From: CALFML01 sp044222245
GTDB taxonomy: Bacteria > Myxococcota_A > Polyangia > Palsa-1104 > JAEUJZ01
Length of the DNA: 64,000 bases
Direction: 5' to 3'
Assembly: GCA_044222245.1 (NCBI GenBank)
Contig: JBGANQ010000015.1
Span: 71,448 to 135,447 of the forward strand
The notes under the pieces were generated by a model. It saw only the letters and a list, made by a program, of their open reading frames with translations, did not search any database and was not told where the DNA came from. A program made the translations under genes and the position numbers. Below are positions 1 to 9,017 of the stretch, piece after piece; positions within the stretch are counted from its first letter, which is position 1; the number at the start of each line of letters is the position of its first letter.

Positions 1-152
1 AGAAGCTGCCGGCCGCGCCGCTGTCCGGCAAGGAAGTCTTCGCCCAGGCGGTCGCGCTCTTTCCCCTGGATGAAGAGCGCGCGATCAGCGCCCACGCTTG
101 CGGCATCGAGGACAAGGAATCCAGCGAGCCCAGCGTGGAGCTGTTCGAATGA
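1..152 (+). CDS. C-terminal tail of an unidentified gene cut by the window edge
   Basis: An open frame enters from the left edge (codons from base 3) and ends at TGA 150-152 with the residues SVELFE. Only about 49 residues are visible and they show no motif I recognise. The stop overlaps the ATG of the next gene by 4 bp (ATGA), so the two are probably translationally coupled and in one operon. Function cannot be judged from this fragment. Confidence 0.6.
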   Translation, partial: KLPAAPLSGKEVFAQAVALFPLDEERAISAHACGIEDKESSEPSVELFE

Positions 153-979
153 ACGACTATGAGATTGAGCGCCTGCGCATCGTCCTGTTCCTGACCCCGG
201 GCTGCGCCCCTGCCATCGTCCGCGAGCTCAACGCCGCAGCCGCGGTGCGCCGGGTGGACAAGGACAGCGAGGCCGCGCTCGCGCTGCGCCACGGCGCCCA
301 GCTGCTGGTCACCGACAAGGACTGCTGGATGCGCGTGACCTCGGTGGCCCGCCACTACTTTCGCGAGCGGCGCAAGGCGGGGCTGGCCAAGATCGTCGTG
401 CTCGCCGACCGCGGCATCAGGTCAACCCTCAAGTACGTGCACGACATCGATCTGGTGCTGGCGTTCGATGAGCCGCCCAAGGCCCTCACCGAGGCCCTGT
501 ACAAGCTGATGGCGACCGGCAAGCTGTCGGCGCAGAGCTCCGAGTCGGGGCGCACGCCGGTATCGCCGCGCGGCAGTCGCGCCCGCCGGGTGCTCATCAT
601 CGATGACAGCCTGCTCAACAATCGCATCGTCACCGCCGTTCTGAGCCAGGCCGGCTATCAGGTGACCTGCCTGACCAACGCCTTTGAGATGCGGACCTGG
701 GTGCAGGAACACCTGCCGGATCTGGTCCTGGTCGACTACAGCATGCCGGCCTTGCGCGGCGACCAGCTCATCGAGATCAACCGCCGCACCGGGCTGACGG
801 TGCCGATGGTCCTTTACACCAACGCGACTCCAGCGGCGATGCAGGCGGTCGCCGACAAGTGCGGCGCCATCGGCTACATCCTCAAGGGCGTCTCGGGGCG
901 GGTGCTGCTGGAGCAGCTGGAGCGGGTGTTCGCCAACCTCCGCCAGCCGAGCGGCAGCCCGCCGCGAGATCCAGGCTAG
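149..979 (+). CDS. Response regulator with C-terminal receiver domain
   Basis: 276 aa. The start ATG 149 overlaps the upstream stop and is preferred over the in-frame ATG at 98. Residues about 148-260 form a receiver (REC) domain: the acidic pair in IIDDS, the phospho-acceptor Asp in LVDYSMP, the Thr in LYTNAT and the Lys in ILKG are all present. Residues 1-130 look like a degenerate second receiver or unknown partner domain, with no DNA-binding or enzymatic output domain. It probably acts by protein contact or phosphotransfer with whatever the preceding gene encodes. Confidence 0.75.
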   Translation: MNDYEIERLRIVLFLTPGCAPAIVRELNAAAAVRRVDKDSEAALALRHGAQLLVTDKDCWMRVTSVARHYFRERRKAGLAKIVVLADRGIRSTLKYVHDIDLVLAFDEPPKALTEALYKLMATGKLSAQSSESGRTPVSPRGSRARRVLIIDDSLLNNRIVTAVLSQAGYQVTCLTNAFEMRTWVQEHLPDLVLVDYSMPALRGDQLIEINRRTGLTVPMVLYTNATPAAMQAVADKCGAIGYILKGVSGRVLLEQLERVFANLRQPSGSPPRDPG

Positions 980-988
980 ACTTAGAGC

Positions 989-1446
989 ATGGTCGCAGGT
1001 CGCAGCCCGCGCATTCCAAGCCCGGCCTGCCCGCCTGCCTGCGCCCTGCACAAACGCTGGCTCCTGCTGCCGCTGCTGAGCTGCCTCGGCGCCCTGGGCG
1101 GCTGCCATCCCCGCCCGCTGCCGGCGGCGGCGCCGGTCGTTCCCTGTGCCGGTACCTGGGAGTACCGCTATGGCGAGCTGGTGCGCGGGACCAACCTCAA
1201 GCTGGTCCGCTCGCGCTACCGCGAGCTCGGCTTCGCGGTCGCGGTTACGCAGCAGATCGCCGAGGGCCTGGCGGCGATCCACGCGCTCGGCATCATCCAC
1301 CGCGACCTCAAAGCGGCCAGTGTAACTATCGAGAGACAACCTAAGAAAGCTGTTCCGCGACGGGGCCAAGTGCCTGCAAATCAAGGACTTCGGTGCGGAA
1401 TCCGACTCTGCACCTGCCTTCCAGCTCCACGCCAGGCCGTCAGCAG
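989..1446 (+). pseudogene. Lipoprotein leader joined to a Ser/Thr kinase catalytic-loop fragment
   Basis: The frame from ATG 989 starts with a lipoprotein-like leader (hydrophobic run, then LGGC) and about 25 more residues. From about 1200 it reads as Hanks-type kinase subdomain VI ending in GIIHRDLKAA at 1318. About 30 bases of a repeated sequence follow, then in a shifted frame a kinase-like subdomain VII (LFRDGAKCLQIKDFG). The kinase then stops at the end of the next gene. It lacks the N-lobe and most of the C-lobe, so it is not functional. The junctions suggest at least two rearrangements. Confidence 0.55.
1303..1356 (+). repeat. Left-type end L1 (kinase catalytic-loop repeat)
   Basis: 54-bp sequence matching 9018-9071 at 47 of 54 positions by hand count, and more weakly 21833-21884. 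It begins with the codons for DLKAA (GACCTCAAAGCGGCC), then a shared tail with CAGTGTAAC, ATCGAGAGA, AAGAAA and GTTCC. At this copy kinase-like sequence lies on both sides, so it could be an excision scar rather than the edge of an island. Confidence 0.6.
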
Positions 1447-1896
1447 TCAGTCCTTTTCAACCGCCGACTTGATATCGTGCAGATCTTGTAGGATGGCCTT
1501 TTTCGCCACTCCCTTGAACACCAGCCGCATCGGGATCGACATGAGCCTGGCAACGAGACCTTGCGGCTGGGAATCATGCAAGCTAGTCAGCGTAATGCCG
1601 CCGCTGCTCTCTGCGATACTCATGGTGGACAGAAAGACGAAGCCATCACTTTCGGCTCTGGTCTTGAAAAACTCGTTCTCAGCCGCATCGGTGATCCACT
1701 TTTCCGCGGTGGCTGGCTTGCCGAACAGCATTCGCGTCTCGCGCCACCTGAGTCCGACGAGCCCGTCTGCCGGTTTCTCAACAACCTCAACCTTCTCGAT
1801 TCCGCTGATGGTCTCCGCGGCGTTTTCGATGTCGGTGATTGCGGCCCAGATCGCCGCCTTGGATCCGTTGATGGTTACCTGAGCTTCAACCAGCAT
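1447..1896 (-). CDS. SRPBCC (polyketide cyclase/START-like) family protein
   Basis: 149 aa, no signal peptide, cytoplasmic. A strong ribosome site (AGGAGG) lies about 7 bases before ATG 1896. The fold signature is visible: an N-terminal beta strand starting MLVEAQVTING, helix with WAAITDIENAAE, a central LRWRETRMLFG strand, and a long C-terminal helix (LQDLHDIKSAVE). Such proteins bind small hydrophobic ligands; the ligand cannot be inferred. It is convergent with the kinase fragment upstream and downstream of the hybrid kinase on the same strand. Confidence 0.8.
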   Translation of the reverse strand: MLVEAQVTINGSKAAIWAAITDIENAAETISGIEKVEVVEKPADGLVGLRWRETRMLFGKPATAEKWITDAAENEFFKTRAESDGFVFLSTMSIAESSGGITLTSLHDSQPQGLVARLMSIPMRLVFKGVAKKAILQDLHDIKSAVEKD

Positions 1897-2221
1897 GGGG
1901 TGCCTCCTAACGAGCTTCCCGGCTCCCGCCTAAAAAAACCGAAGTTGGATGCGCCGTGTGAATGGTGGGGTGATGAGCGGCTGATCAAGTCCGTTCCAGT
2001 AAAGTACATCCACTGCTGTGCGGTAAAGCCCTTTTCGGCACCACCGCTGCCGCGCCCCACGCGCAAGCTTCTCTTGCGCGGTGCATCTGCTCGCTGAGGT
2101 ACAGAGTACCTGCAAGAACCTTCGTTCGTTCGCGCTCGCGCCTCACCAGCTACCCTCAGCTTGTGACAAGCTGGAGGCGCCGGGCCCGTGGCCGGCGGGC
2201 TCCCGAGGATCCGCCGAAGCG
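1897..2221. other. Gene-free stretch with two hairpins
   Basis: No convincing gene. Two perfect hairpins occur: CGCGCAAG/CTTGCGCG (2060-2080, 5-base loop) and CAGCTTG/CAAGCTG (2157-2173, 3-base loop). The second lies just past the stop of the hybrid kinase and could terminate it, but neither has a T tract. The frames on both strands are short and low in information. Confidence 0.4.
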
Positions 2222-5200
2222 TTACCTCCGCCGCCGGGCAAGCAGGTACGGCTCGACGTCGTTCAGGTGGATTGGTTTCACCAGGTGCCCGTCACACCCG
2301 GCCCGCTCAGACTCGGCCCGATCACTCTGCTGACCCCAGCCGGTGAGCGCCACGATTGTGACGCCGCGGCCCCACGCACGCCCCCGGATGGCCCGCGTCG
2401 CCTCGAAACCGTTCATGCGGGGCATTCCGATGTCCATCAGCACCACGTCGGGGCGGAAGACCTCGGCGGCGTCGACCGCCGAGGCTCCGTCGTGCGCCGT
2501 CGCCACCTCGTGGCCCAGAAGCGCCAACATCTCGGCCATCGACTGGGCCGAGTCAAGGTTGTCATCGACGACCAGGATCTTTCGGTAGGGCCCGCGAACC
2601 GCGCGCCCTTGGCCCGGGTCAGCCGGCTCGCTCCCCGGCTGACTCGGCGAGAGCGGAAGTCTCACGGTGAAGGTGCTTCCCTGACCTGGGCCCTGGCTTT
2701 GCACGCCGACGCTGCCGCCGTGCATCTCGATCAGACCTCTGACTAGCGCGAGTCCTATCCCCAAGCCGCCCGTCGCCCGCTCGAACGAGCGGTCGACCTG
2801 GGAAAACATGACGAAGATCCGGGGCAGTGCCTCCGCCGGGATGCCGATGCCGGTATCTTTCACGCTCACCACCACGTCGTTGTCGCTCCGCTCCGCCACC
2901 AGCCAGATCTGCCCCGACGGCGGCGTGTACTTCGCCGAGTTGGTGAGCAGGTTGCTGAACACCTGCGCCAGCCGGGTGAGGTCGCCGTCCAGGTACAGCG
3001 GCTCCAGCGGGACGCTCACGGTCAGCCGGTGCCCCGCCGCGTCAATCGGCGGCCGCGCCGTCTCGACAGCGCTCGCGACAACGTCCGATAGGCGTATCCG
3101 CTCGCGGCGGAGCTCCATCTTGCCGCGGGAGATCCGCGACACGTCGAGCAGGTCGTCGACCAGGCGCACCATGTGCGTGAGCTGGCGGTCCATCATGTCC
3201 CGCGACTTGGCGACGATGGCGGCGTTGTCGGCGGCGAGTCGCATCACCTGGAGACCGTTTCGAATCGGCGCGAGCGGATTTCTGAGCTCGTGGGCGAGGA
3301 TCGCCAGGAACTCGTCCTTGCGCCTGTCCGCCTCGCGTAGCTGCTCCTCCGCCCGGAGCCGCTCGGTGACGTCCGCGATGACGACCACGACGAGCCGCTC
3401 CTCCGACGGGCCCGTCCGCGGCTCGTACGCGACGGCGCAGAACCGCGGCCCGCCGCTGGGGGACGGCGGGAGCCGGAGCTCGTAGCTAACCCGCTCGCCG
3501 GCGAAGGCTCGCTCGAGCCGCGGACGGATCTGCTGCTCATAAACCGGGGCGAGGACCTCGGCGACGCGGAGGCCGACGATGTCGGCGGACGGGAGCCCGA
3601 GCACCTCGGCATAGGCGCGGTTGGCGAATCGGTAGCGGTGTTCCTGGTCGATCATGACGAGCCCGACCCGCGCGGCGTCAGTGACGGACCGGAGCAGCGC
3701 CTCGCTCTCGCGGAGCTTCTGCTGGGCATGGACGCGGTCCGAGACGTCGGTGATGAGGGACAGGTACCCGGTCACTTGACCGTCGTCGATCCGCGGCACG
3801 AAGGCCGCGTGGATGTGGCGCTCCCCCGTCGGGTACGGGCTGAACGCCTCAAACTCGAACCGCTCGCCGGCGAGCCCGCGCTCGATGCACGGGCGGAGCT
3901 TCTGGTACGCTGCCTCCCCGATTACCTCCCGGAGGTGACGCCCCTCGAACTCTTCTCGCGGGCAGCCGAACCACTCCTCATACTCGCGGTTCACGAAACG
4001 GTATCGCTGGTCGGCGTCGACAAAGGCGACCAGGGCCGGGACGCTGTCGGTGATGAGCCGGAGGTTCTTTTCACTTTCCTTGAGCGCCCGGGCCGCCCGG
4101 GCGCGCTCGAGGGCTTCCCAGCATCGGCCGACGACCGTACGGACGAGCTCCACCTCGCCCGCCGTCCACTGCCGCCGGCTCGCCTGGTGGACGGCCATCG
4201 CCGCGGTGAACCGCCCGTCCTTGAGAAGCGGGACGCAGACGACCGCCTGGACCCGGGTCGCCCGGTATGCCGGAAGATCATCCGGACCGATGAGCGTGTC
4301 GACGTCCGCGTCGTGGACGACGAACGGCTCATCAGCCCGCATCATCTTGTGATGCTCGGCCCCGAAGGAGGCCACCAGCCAGCGGCCGACGATGCTCGGC
4401 ACGTCGCGCGTGTAGTCCCCGGTGATGACGTAGACCGCCTCGTCTTCCACCTCGGCGTACGCGCACCGATCGCAACGAAGGTGCTCGGCGAGCATCCGGG
4501 CGGTCAGTGCCGTGACCTCCGCGGGGTCGGTGAGTGGTTGGGTGGCGGCCGCGAGGTCGGCGAGGAACTGCCGGCGCTCCTCGGCGCGCCGCTCGGCCGT
4601 GACGTCGAGCGTAACCCCGTCGAACTGCCGCGGCGTGCCGTCCGGCGCGTAGAAGGTCCGGCCGATCGCCCGGATCCATTTCTCGGCCCCGGTCTCGGGG
4701 TGCACGGTCCGGTAATGGACATCGTACCCCTCGCGGCTAGTGATGCTCCGCGCGATGGCTTTCCGGGTCGGCTCACGATCGTCGGGGTGGATGCGCGCGT
4801 AGAACGTGTCGATGGTTACGGTCGCCTCCGGCGCGAGGTGAAAGTGGGCCTTGACCAGCTCGTCCCACTGGAGCACGTCGAACGGCAGGTCGCAGTACCA
4901 GAAACCCACTCCGCTCGCCTTCCGGACGAAGGTCGCCCGCTCGTCGAGCTCCCGGAACCGCTCGTCCGACTGCTTCCGGTCGGTGATATCGACGCACGCC
5001 CCGGTCATATAGGCGGGTCGGCCCGCCGGGTCCAGGAAGGTCCGCCCGCGGTCATCGAGCCAGTGGACAGACCCGTCCGGCCAGACGACCCGGAACTCCA
5101 TCGCGAAGTCGGCCCCCTCTTCCTTACACCGCCGGCACCGCTCCAAGACCCCGGCCCGGTCGTCCGGGTGGACCCGCTCCACGAACTTATCGAGCGACCG

Positions 5201-5767
5201 GACAGTATGCCCCGGCGGCAGGCCAAAGAGCCGGTCGAGCTGCTCATCCCAGTCGAGGGCATTGGTCTGGATGTCCCAGCGGAACGTCCCCGTCCCCGAC
5301 GCCGAGAGGGCCGCGTCGAGCCGCTCCCGGCTCTCTCGATCCCGCTGCTCTGCTCGCTTCTGGTCGTTGATGTCCGTGGTGGTCCCGACTACCCGGAGCG
5401 GCTCCCCGCCCTCGCCCCGGACGAGGACCCCGCGGGTCTTGAACCAACAGTACTCGCCGTCATGCCGACGGAGACGGTAGTTGACGTCGTACTCGGACCT
5501 GCCGGCGATGAAGTCGGCCCACGCGGCCTGCGTGGGGGCCCGGTCGTCGGGGTGGACGGCATCGAGCCACCCGCTGCCGTGGTGCAGCGCCTCGGGGACC
5601 CCGGTGTAATCGACCCAGCGGCGGCTCAGGTAGTCGCAATACCCATCCGAGCGGCAGCTCCAGGCGAGCTGCGGGAGGAGATCGGCAACGGCCCGCAGGT
5701 GCGGGATATCGGAGGCAAAGGCGCTCGTCTCAGCCGATGGTGTGCTGCTGTTGCTCTTACTCATCAT
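2222..5767 (-). CDS. Hybrid sensor histidine kinase with five PAS and one GAF domain
   Basis: 1181 aa, soluble (no membrane segment seen). Domain order: PAS 1-3 (about 20-140, 145-270, 280-395), GAF (about 405-560), PAS 4-5 (about 570-690, 695-815), HisKA with HELRNPLAPI, HATPase with NLLTNSAKY, DTGIGIP and GLGIGLALV, then a receiver with VVDDN, LMDIGMP, VALTG and LVKP. All phosphotransfer residues are intact. With PAS and GAF inputs it probably senses an internal redox or ligand signal and relays to an unlinked phosphotransfer partner. MM start: either 5767 or 5764. Codon choice looks different from its neighbours, which may indicate transfer (impression, not measured). Confidence 0.9.
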   Translation of the reverse strand: MMSKSNSSTPSAETSAFASDIPHLRAVADLLPQLAWSCRSDGYCDYLSRRWVDYTGVPEALHHGSGWLDAVHPDDRAPTQAAWADFIAGRSEYDVNYRLRRHDGEYCWFKTRGVLVRGEGGEPLRVVGTTTDINDQKRAEQRDRESRERLDAALSASGTGTFRWDIQTNALDWDEQLDRLFGLPPGHTVRSLDKFVERVHPDDRAGVLERCRRCKEEGADFAMEFRVVWPDGSVHWLDDRGRTFLDPAGRPAYMTGACVDITDRKQSDERFRELDERATFVRKASGVGFWYCDLPFDVLQWDELVKAHFHLAPEATVTIDTFYARIHPDDREPTRKAIARSITSREGYDVHYRTVHPETGAEKWIRAIGRTFYAPDGTPRQFDGVTLDVTAERRAEERRQFLADLAAATQPLTDPAEVTALTARMLAEHLRCDRCAYAEVEDEAVYVITGDYTRDVPSIVGRWLVASFGAEHHKMMRADEPFVVHDADVDTLIGPDDLPAYRATRVQAVVCVPLLKDGRFTAAMAVHQASRRQWTAGEVELVRTVVGRCWEALERARAARALKESEKNLRLITDSVPALVAFVDADQRYRFVNREYEEWFGCPREEFEGRHLREVIGEAAYQKLRPCIERGLAGERFEFEAFSPYPTGERHIHAAFVPRIDDGQVTGYLSLITDVSDRVHAQQKLRESEALLRSVTDAARVGLVMIDQEHRYRFANRAYAEVLGLPSADIVGLRVAEVLAPVYEQQIRPRLERAFAGERVSYELRLPPSPSGGPRFCAVAYEPRTGPSEERLVVVVIADVTERLRAEEQLREADRRKDEFLAILAHELRNPLAPIRNGLQVMRLAADNAAIVAKSRDMMDRQLTHMVRLVDDLLDVSRISRGKMELRRERIRLSDVVASAVETARPPIDAAGHRLTVSVPLEPLYLDGDLTRLAQVFSNLLTNSAKYTPPSGQIWLVAERSDNDVVVSVKDTGIGIPAEALPRIFVMFSQVDRSFERATGGLGIGLALVRGLIEMHGGSVGVQSQGPGQGSTFTVRLPLSPSQPGSEPADPGQGRAVRGPYRKILVVDDNLDSAQSMAEMLALLGHEVATAHDGASAVDAAEVFRPDVVLMDIGMPRMNGFEATRAIRGRAWGRGVTIVALTGWGQQSDRAESERAGCDGHLVKPIHLNDVEPYLLARRRR

Positions 5768-5945
5768 GTCCTGTCATTGTTGGCTGCGACCCAAGTGCGG
5801 GCGGGTAATGTCTCAATCCGGCGGGGGACGCTTAGCCTACCCAGCTCGGGCCTTGCCCGATGCGGTCTCCATGAGTGTTTACGGTGATGTATATTATTGT
5901 AGACGATAGTAGTCGAGGCTACCGCAGATCTCTAAGCTGCTCAAA

Positions 5946-6042
5946 CTAGCGCGCGAATCGCTTCGCAAGCGTTCCTACTGGATAATTGCGGAGGTTGTCA
6001 GAGACGGAAGGACGCTAGCGGGACCTTGAAGCGGCCGATGTG
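5946..6042 (+). repeat. Right-type end R1, a 97-bp repeat ending in kinase DLK codons
   Basis: Starts CTAGCGCGCGAATCG and ends with the kinase codons GACCTTGAAGCGGCC. It matches 15695-15792 at about 83 of 98 aligned positions. Internal features are a GCGAA/TTCGC hairpin, the word GCGTTCC, and CTAGCG...CGCTAG as inverted outer words. Downstream bases read DLEAADVTIARAG in the kinase frame, a decayed kinase fragment that runs to about 6100. The preceding 5768-5945 is AT-richer, with no gene. Confidence 0.65.
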
Positions 6043-6107
6043 ACCATCGCCAGAGCTGGCACCGCAAGCGATCCGCATCCGCTCGCCGGGCTTGCCCACC
6101 AAGGGGC

Positions 6108-6449
6108 TCAGTGGGAACGGCACACCATGACCGAGCCCGCGGCAGCGACCAGGGCCTTCTGATCACAGGCAAACTTCGGACCGAACGCCGTGCAGCTCTG
6201 GACCGTGCTGCAGAGCACCTCACATATCTGGCCGAAGTCGTCCTTCACACACATCGATCCGCTGGCGCAGTCTCCATCGCTGGTGCACGGTCTGGTGCAG
6301 TAACCGGCGGGGAAGGTCTGGTTGGTCAAGCAGGTCTGATCGCAGTCGCTGTTCGAGGTGCAGGCGCCTCCCACGGCGCGGCTGGTAGGCCCGGCGGCGC
6401 TGCCGCAGGCAGTAATCAGGGCGAGGCTAAGCAGGAATAGGTACCGCAT
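6108..6449 (-). CDS. Small cysteine-rich lipoprotein
   Basis: 113 aa. Of two adjacent ATGs the second (6449) sits better behind GGAG. Signal peptide with lipobox LITAC, so predicted lipidated and envelope-anchored. The mature part carries paired-cysteine modules (CTSNSDCDQTC, CTSDGDCASGSMC) like the short Cys-rich repeats common in Myxococcota secreted proteins. These suggest an extracellular binding or adhesion role. No enzymatic motif is seen. It is divergent from the next lipoprotein gene across 300 bp. Confidence 0.75.
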   Translation of the reverse strand: MRYLFLLSLALITACGSAAGPTSRAVGGACTSNSDCDQTCLTNQTFPAGYCTRPCTSDGDCASGSMCVKDDFGQICEVLCSTVQSCTAFGPKFACDQKALVAAAGSVMVCRSH

Positions 6450-6753
6450 CATGTCTCCATTTTTCTCTCAGGAAGGACCCAGGTGCCCAGGCGTCATCGG
6501 CGCGCTCTGGCATTCAAGATCGTTAGTGCCCGCAGCCGCAGCGAACCTTCGCTGATCTTCGCCCGCAGTCCCATCCCGTGGGCTTGACACTGGCATCGCC
6601 GCTCCGTAAGACCAGGGGCGCAGACCGGCGCTCCTCGAAGGTGCTATGATGTCATGGGCGGGGCTTGGGCTTTCGCGGGCGCGGTTCTGGCTGGCAGGTG
6701 GATAGTCGCTGACTGCGAGCCCGGCAAGTAATCGCGAATCGAGGTGTCTCAAG
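6450..6753. promoter_or_regulatory. Divergent intergenic region between two lipoprotein genes
   Basis: About 300 bases with no gene on either strand. It must hold the promoters of the Cys-rich lipoprotein (minus) and the 378-aa lipoprotein (plus). No confident -35/-10, -24/-12 or operator could be picked out; GAGGTG before ATG 6754 is the likely ribosome site. Confidence 0.3.
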
Positions 6754-7890
6754 ATGCGAGGGTTACTCTGGTTCGCCTTGGTGTGGACTGCCGGCTGTAA
6801 TTCGCTCTGGAGTGCCTTCCAGGATCCGAACCCGGAAAACTGCGTCGTCAATCCGCAGGCATGCAGCAGCGACCAGACCTGCAACCGCGCCACCAAGCGG
6901 TGTGAGAGCCCTGCCGCCATCGACCTGGCGGGGATCGACCTCACGATGATCGACATGGCAGGGGTCGACCACTCGCCGGCCAGCGCCTGGACGGTCTCTA
7001 CCTCGAACACGACCGTCGATCTGCGGGGAATCAGCGGTGGTCCCGGGGCGACGGCTGGCAGCAACGACATCTGGGCGGTGGGCAGCGGCGGCGTCGCCAC
7101 CTATGCAAGCTCCAGCAGCGGGATCTTCAGCCCCTTCGTAGTTGCCGGCAACAACACGCTGGCCATGACCCGGGTCGCCTACATCGACAAGGGCCTGGCA
7201 GCCGCGCTCACCTCGGCGGCCGTCTTTTTTCTGACGCCGACCGCCGGTAACCTCGTAAACCCGCAGCCAAGCGGCGGCCCGTTCTCCGGCCTCGCCGCCA
7301 GCTCCCAGTCCGTCTCGACGGTCTATGTGCTCGCGAATCAGTCGACCGTCTATTCATTGGCGCTCAGTGGAACTCCCATGTGGACAGCGGCGGTCGCGCC
7401 AGCGGGAGCAGTCAACGGCGTAAATGCGCTATCGGGAACCCTCCGCGGCGCGAGCTTCGAGCTCTGGGCGGCGATGAGCGGCAGTCAGGAGTTCTACAAC
7501 ATAAACAATATCTGGACGTTCGCCGGCGGCCTGCCGACCTTCGCGAGCGTCTGGGCGACGCCACGCGCGGGCGGGGTCTACTATGTCGGCTCCGCCGGCC
7601 GCATCGCCTACGCCAATATTGTGGGGGGGCCGACCATGCTCACGGCGCTGAACGTGACCACCACCGCCAACCTGCGCGATGTCGCCGGCACGCCCGATGG
7701 TCAGCACATCTTCGCGGTCGGCGATGGCGGCAAGATCCTGCGCTGCGACCTGCCGCCGTGCGCAACCGGCTGGACCGATGAGCCCAGTGGGACCAGCACC
7801 AACCTGTACGGGGTGTGGGCCAGCGCGACCGATGTCTGGGCAGTGGGGGACGGAGGACTGATCCTGCATCGGACCCTCGTTGGCCCCTGA
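6754..7890 (+). CDS. Lipoprotein with beta-propeller-like repeats
   Basis: 378 aa. Signal peptide ending TAGC marks a lipoprotein. A short Cys-rich stretch (about 28-50) follows, then about 310 residues with recurring motifs of the form NDIWAVGSGG, GVYYVGSAGRI, HIFAVGDGGKIL and DVWAVGDGGLIL, spaced as in WD/Kelch-type propeller blades. Probably a surface or periplasmic binding protein. No catalytic residues are apparent. It runs co-directional with lepB, 122 bp downstream. Confidence 0.75.
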   Translation: MRGLLWFALVWTAGCNSLWSAFQDPNPENCVVNPQACSSDQTCNRATKRCESPAAIDLAGIDLTMIDMAGVDHSPASAWTVSTSNTTVDLRGISGGPGATAGSNDIWAVGSGGVATYASSSSGIFSPFVVAGNNTLAMTRVAYIDKGLAAALTSAAVFFLTPTAGNLVNPQPSGGPFSGLAASSQSVSTVYVLANQSTVYSLALSGTPMWTAAVAPAGAVNGVNALSGTLRGASFELWAAMSGSQEFYNINNIWTFAGGLPTFASVWATPRAGGVYYVGSAGRIAYANIVGGPTMLTALNVTTTANLRDVAGTPDGQHIFAVGDGGKILRCDLPPCATGWTDEPSGTSTNLYGVWASATDVWAVGDGGLILHRTLVGP

Positions 7891-8012
7891 GGGCGCGCTA
7901 GTCCGCTGCCTGGTCGGCGCCTGGCTCGCAGCACGGCGACGGCGGATGCCGGCAAGCGACGGTACATGCAGGCGCCCAGGAATAGCGGCCGGCGCTCGGC
8001 TGTTGTGCTGGC

Positions 8013-8681
8013 ATGAACCAACCCTCACGCCTCCGCAGCGCGGCCTCTTTTGCCGTCTGGATCTTCGCCGCGCTGACCTTCCGCTCGGTCGTCGCCTCCG
8101 CTTATGTCATCCCGTCGGGGTCGATGATCCCGACGCTGCAGGTCGGCGATCGCATCCTGGTCGAGAAGCTGTCGCTGGGCCTGAACCTGCCGCTGGTCGA
8201 GGCCAAGCTGGGTGCGCAGAGCCCCGACCGCGGCGACATTGTGGTCTTCGCCAAGCCGGCGACGGACCAGGATCTGATCAAGCGGGTGGTCGCGGTGGCG
8301 GGCGACCGGGTCGAGCTGACGGACGGGCGGCTGCGCGTAAACGGCCAAGCGCAGGGCCGCACGGCGATAGGTCCGGTCCGCGAAAAAGACTATGACGAGA
8401 CGAGCGACCGCTGGTTCGAGCAGCGCTACCAGGGCTTTGCGGAGCAGCTGGGACAGGCACGATTCACGACGCTGTCGCTGCAATCGGGCGGCAGCTACGG
8501 GCCGGTGACGGTGCCCGCCGGCCACGTCTTTGTCCTGGGTGATAACCGCGACAACTCGTCGGACTCGCGCTACTGGGGCTTCGTGCCGATCGAGCGCATC
8601 CGCGGCCGCGCCCGTCGGGTCTTGTGGTCCGCCGGCCCCGAGGGTCCCCGCTGGTCGCGCTTCTTGCAGCGCATCGACTAG
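8013..8681 (+). CDS. lepB: Signal peptidase I
   Basis: 222 aa. One N-terminal membrane segment, then the Ser nucleophile in IPSGSMIPTL and the general-base Lys in DLIKRVVAVAGD, followed by box D/E GDNRDNSSDSRYWGFVP. All family signatures are intact. It cleaves signal peptides of exported proteins at the periplasmic face of the inner membrane. Length is normal for compact delta-proteobacterial enzymes. It is not in an obvious operon. Confidence 0.93.
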   Translation: MNQPSRLRSAASFAVWIFAALTFRSVVASAYVIPSGSMIPTLQVGDRILVEKLSLGLNLPLVEAKLGAQSPDRGDIVVFAKPATDQDLIKRVVAVAGDRVELTDGRLRVNGQAQGRTAIGPVREKDYDETSDRWFEQRYQGFAEQLGQARFTTLSLQSGGSYGPVTVPAGHVFVLGDNRDNSSDSRYWGFVPIERIRGRARRVLWSAGPEGPRWSRFLQRID

Positions 8682-8757
8682 GCAGGCCCTAGGTCGAGGC
8701 GGCCAACTTTGCCATGGTTTAGCCTCCCCCAGGACAACGACTACAACCAATGCTCCG

Positions 8758-9000
8758 ATGAAGCTGGTTTACTTCTGCGCCCGCGGACGCGCCGAGCCGG
8801 TGCGACTCCTGCTGGAGCTCGTCGGCGCTCCCTATGAGTAGTGCCCACCGAGGTGTGGCCGACGCCCGAGGGCAAGCAGCGCTACCTGGCGAGCACGCCG
8901 CTTGGCCAGCTGTGCCGATCCTGCGTGACGGCGCTTTCTCGCTGTGCCAGTCGTCGGCGATTTACCAGCCTGTGGCGCGCAAGGTCGGCCTGAATCAGCG
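8758..9000 (+). pseudogene. Broken glutathione S-transferase N-terminal domain
   Basis: ATG 8758 opens a thioredoxin-fold GST start (MKLVYFCARGRAEPVRLLLE). An in-frame TAG at 8839 interrupts it. The sequence continues in a second frame (PTEVWPTPEGKQRYLASTP) and a third (PILRDGAFSLCQSSAIY), and stops after ARKVGL. The helical C-terminal domain is absent. The break is followed within 30 bp by the L2 repeat, so loss of the 3' half is linked to that junction. Confidence 0.75.
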
Positions 9001-9017
9001 ACAGCAACCGGCCAGCA

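Larger units (their letters stand above)
1304..6036 (+). mobile_element. Putative cargo island 1 bounded by kinase-loop repeats
   Basis: Bounded on the left by the L1 repeat and on the right by the R1 repeat. The flanking 15-mers GACCTCAAAGCGGCC (1304-1318) and GACCTTGAAGCGGCC (6022-6036) differ at two positions. Cargo is an SRPBCC gene and a hybrid histidine kinase, both on the minus strand. No recombinase is present inside. The limits are inferred from analogy with the cleaner island 3. Kinase sequence just inside L1 argues that the left edge may be a solo scar, so this call is tentative. Confidence 0.35.

Noticed and set aside
3638..5887. Long open frame (749 codons) antisense to the hybrid histidine kinase
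   Set aside because: Arg/Pro/Asp-rich shadow of a real gene with intact motifs on the other strand; high GC removes stops.
5946..6042. R-type repeat as an integron attC site
   Set aside because: The hairpin lacks the RYYYAAC/GTTRRRY core pair, and no IntI-type integrase is seen.
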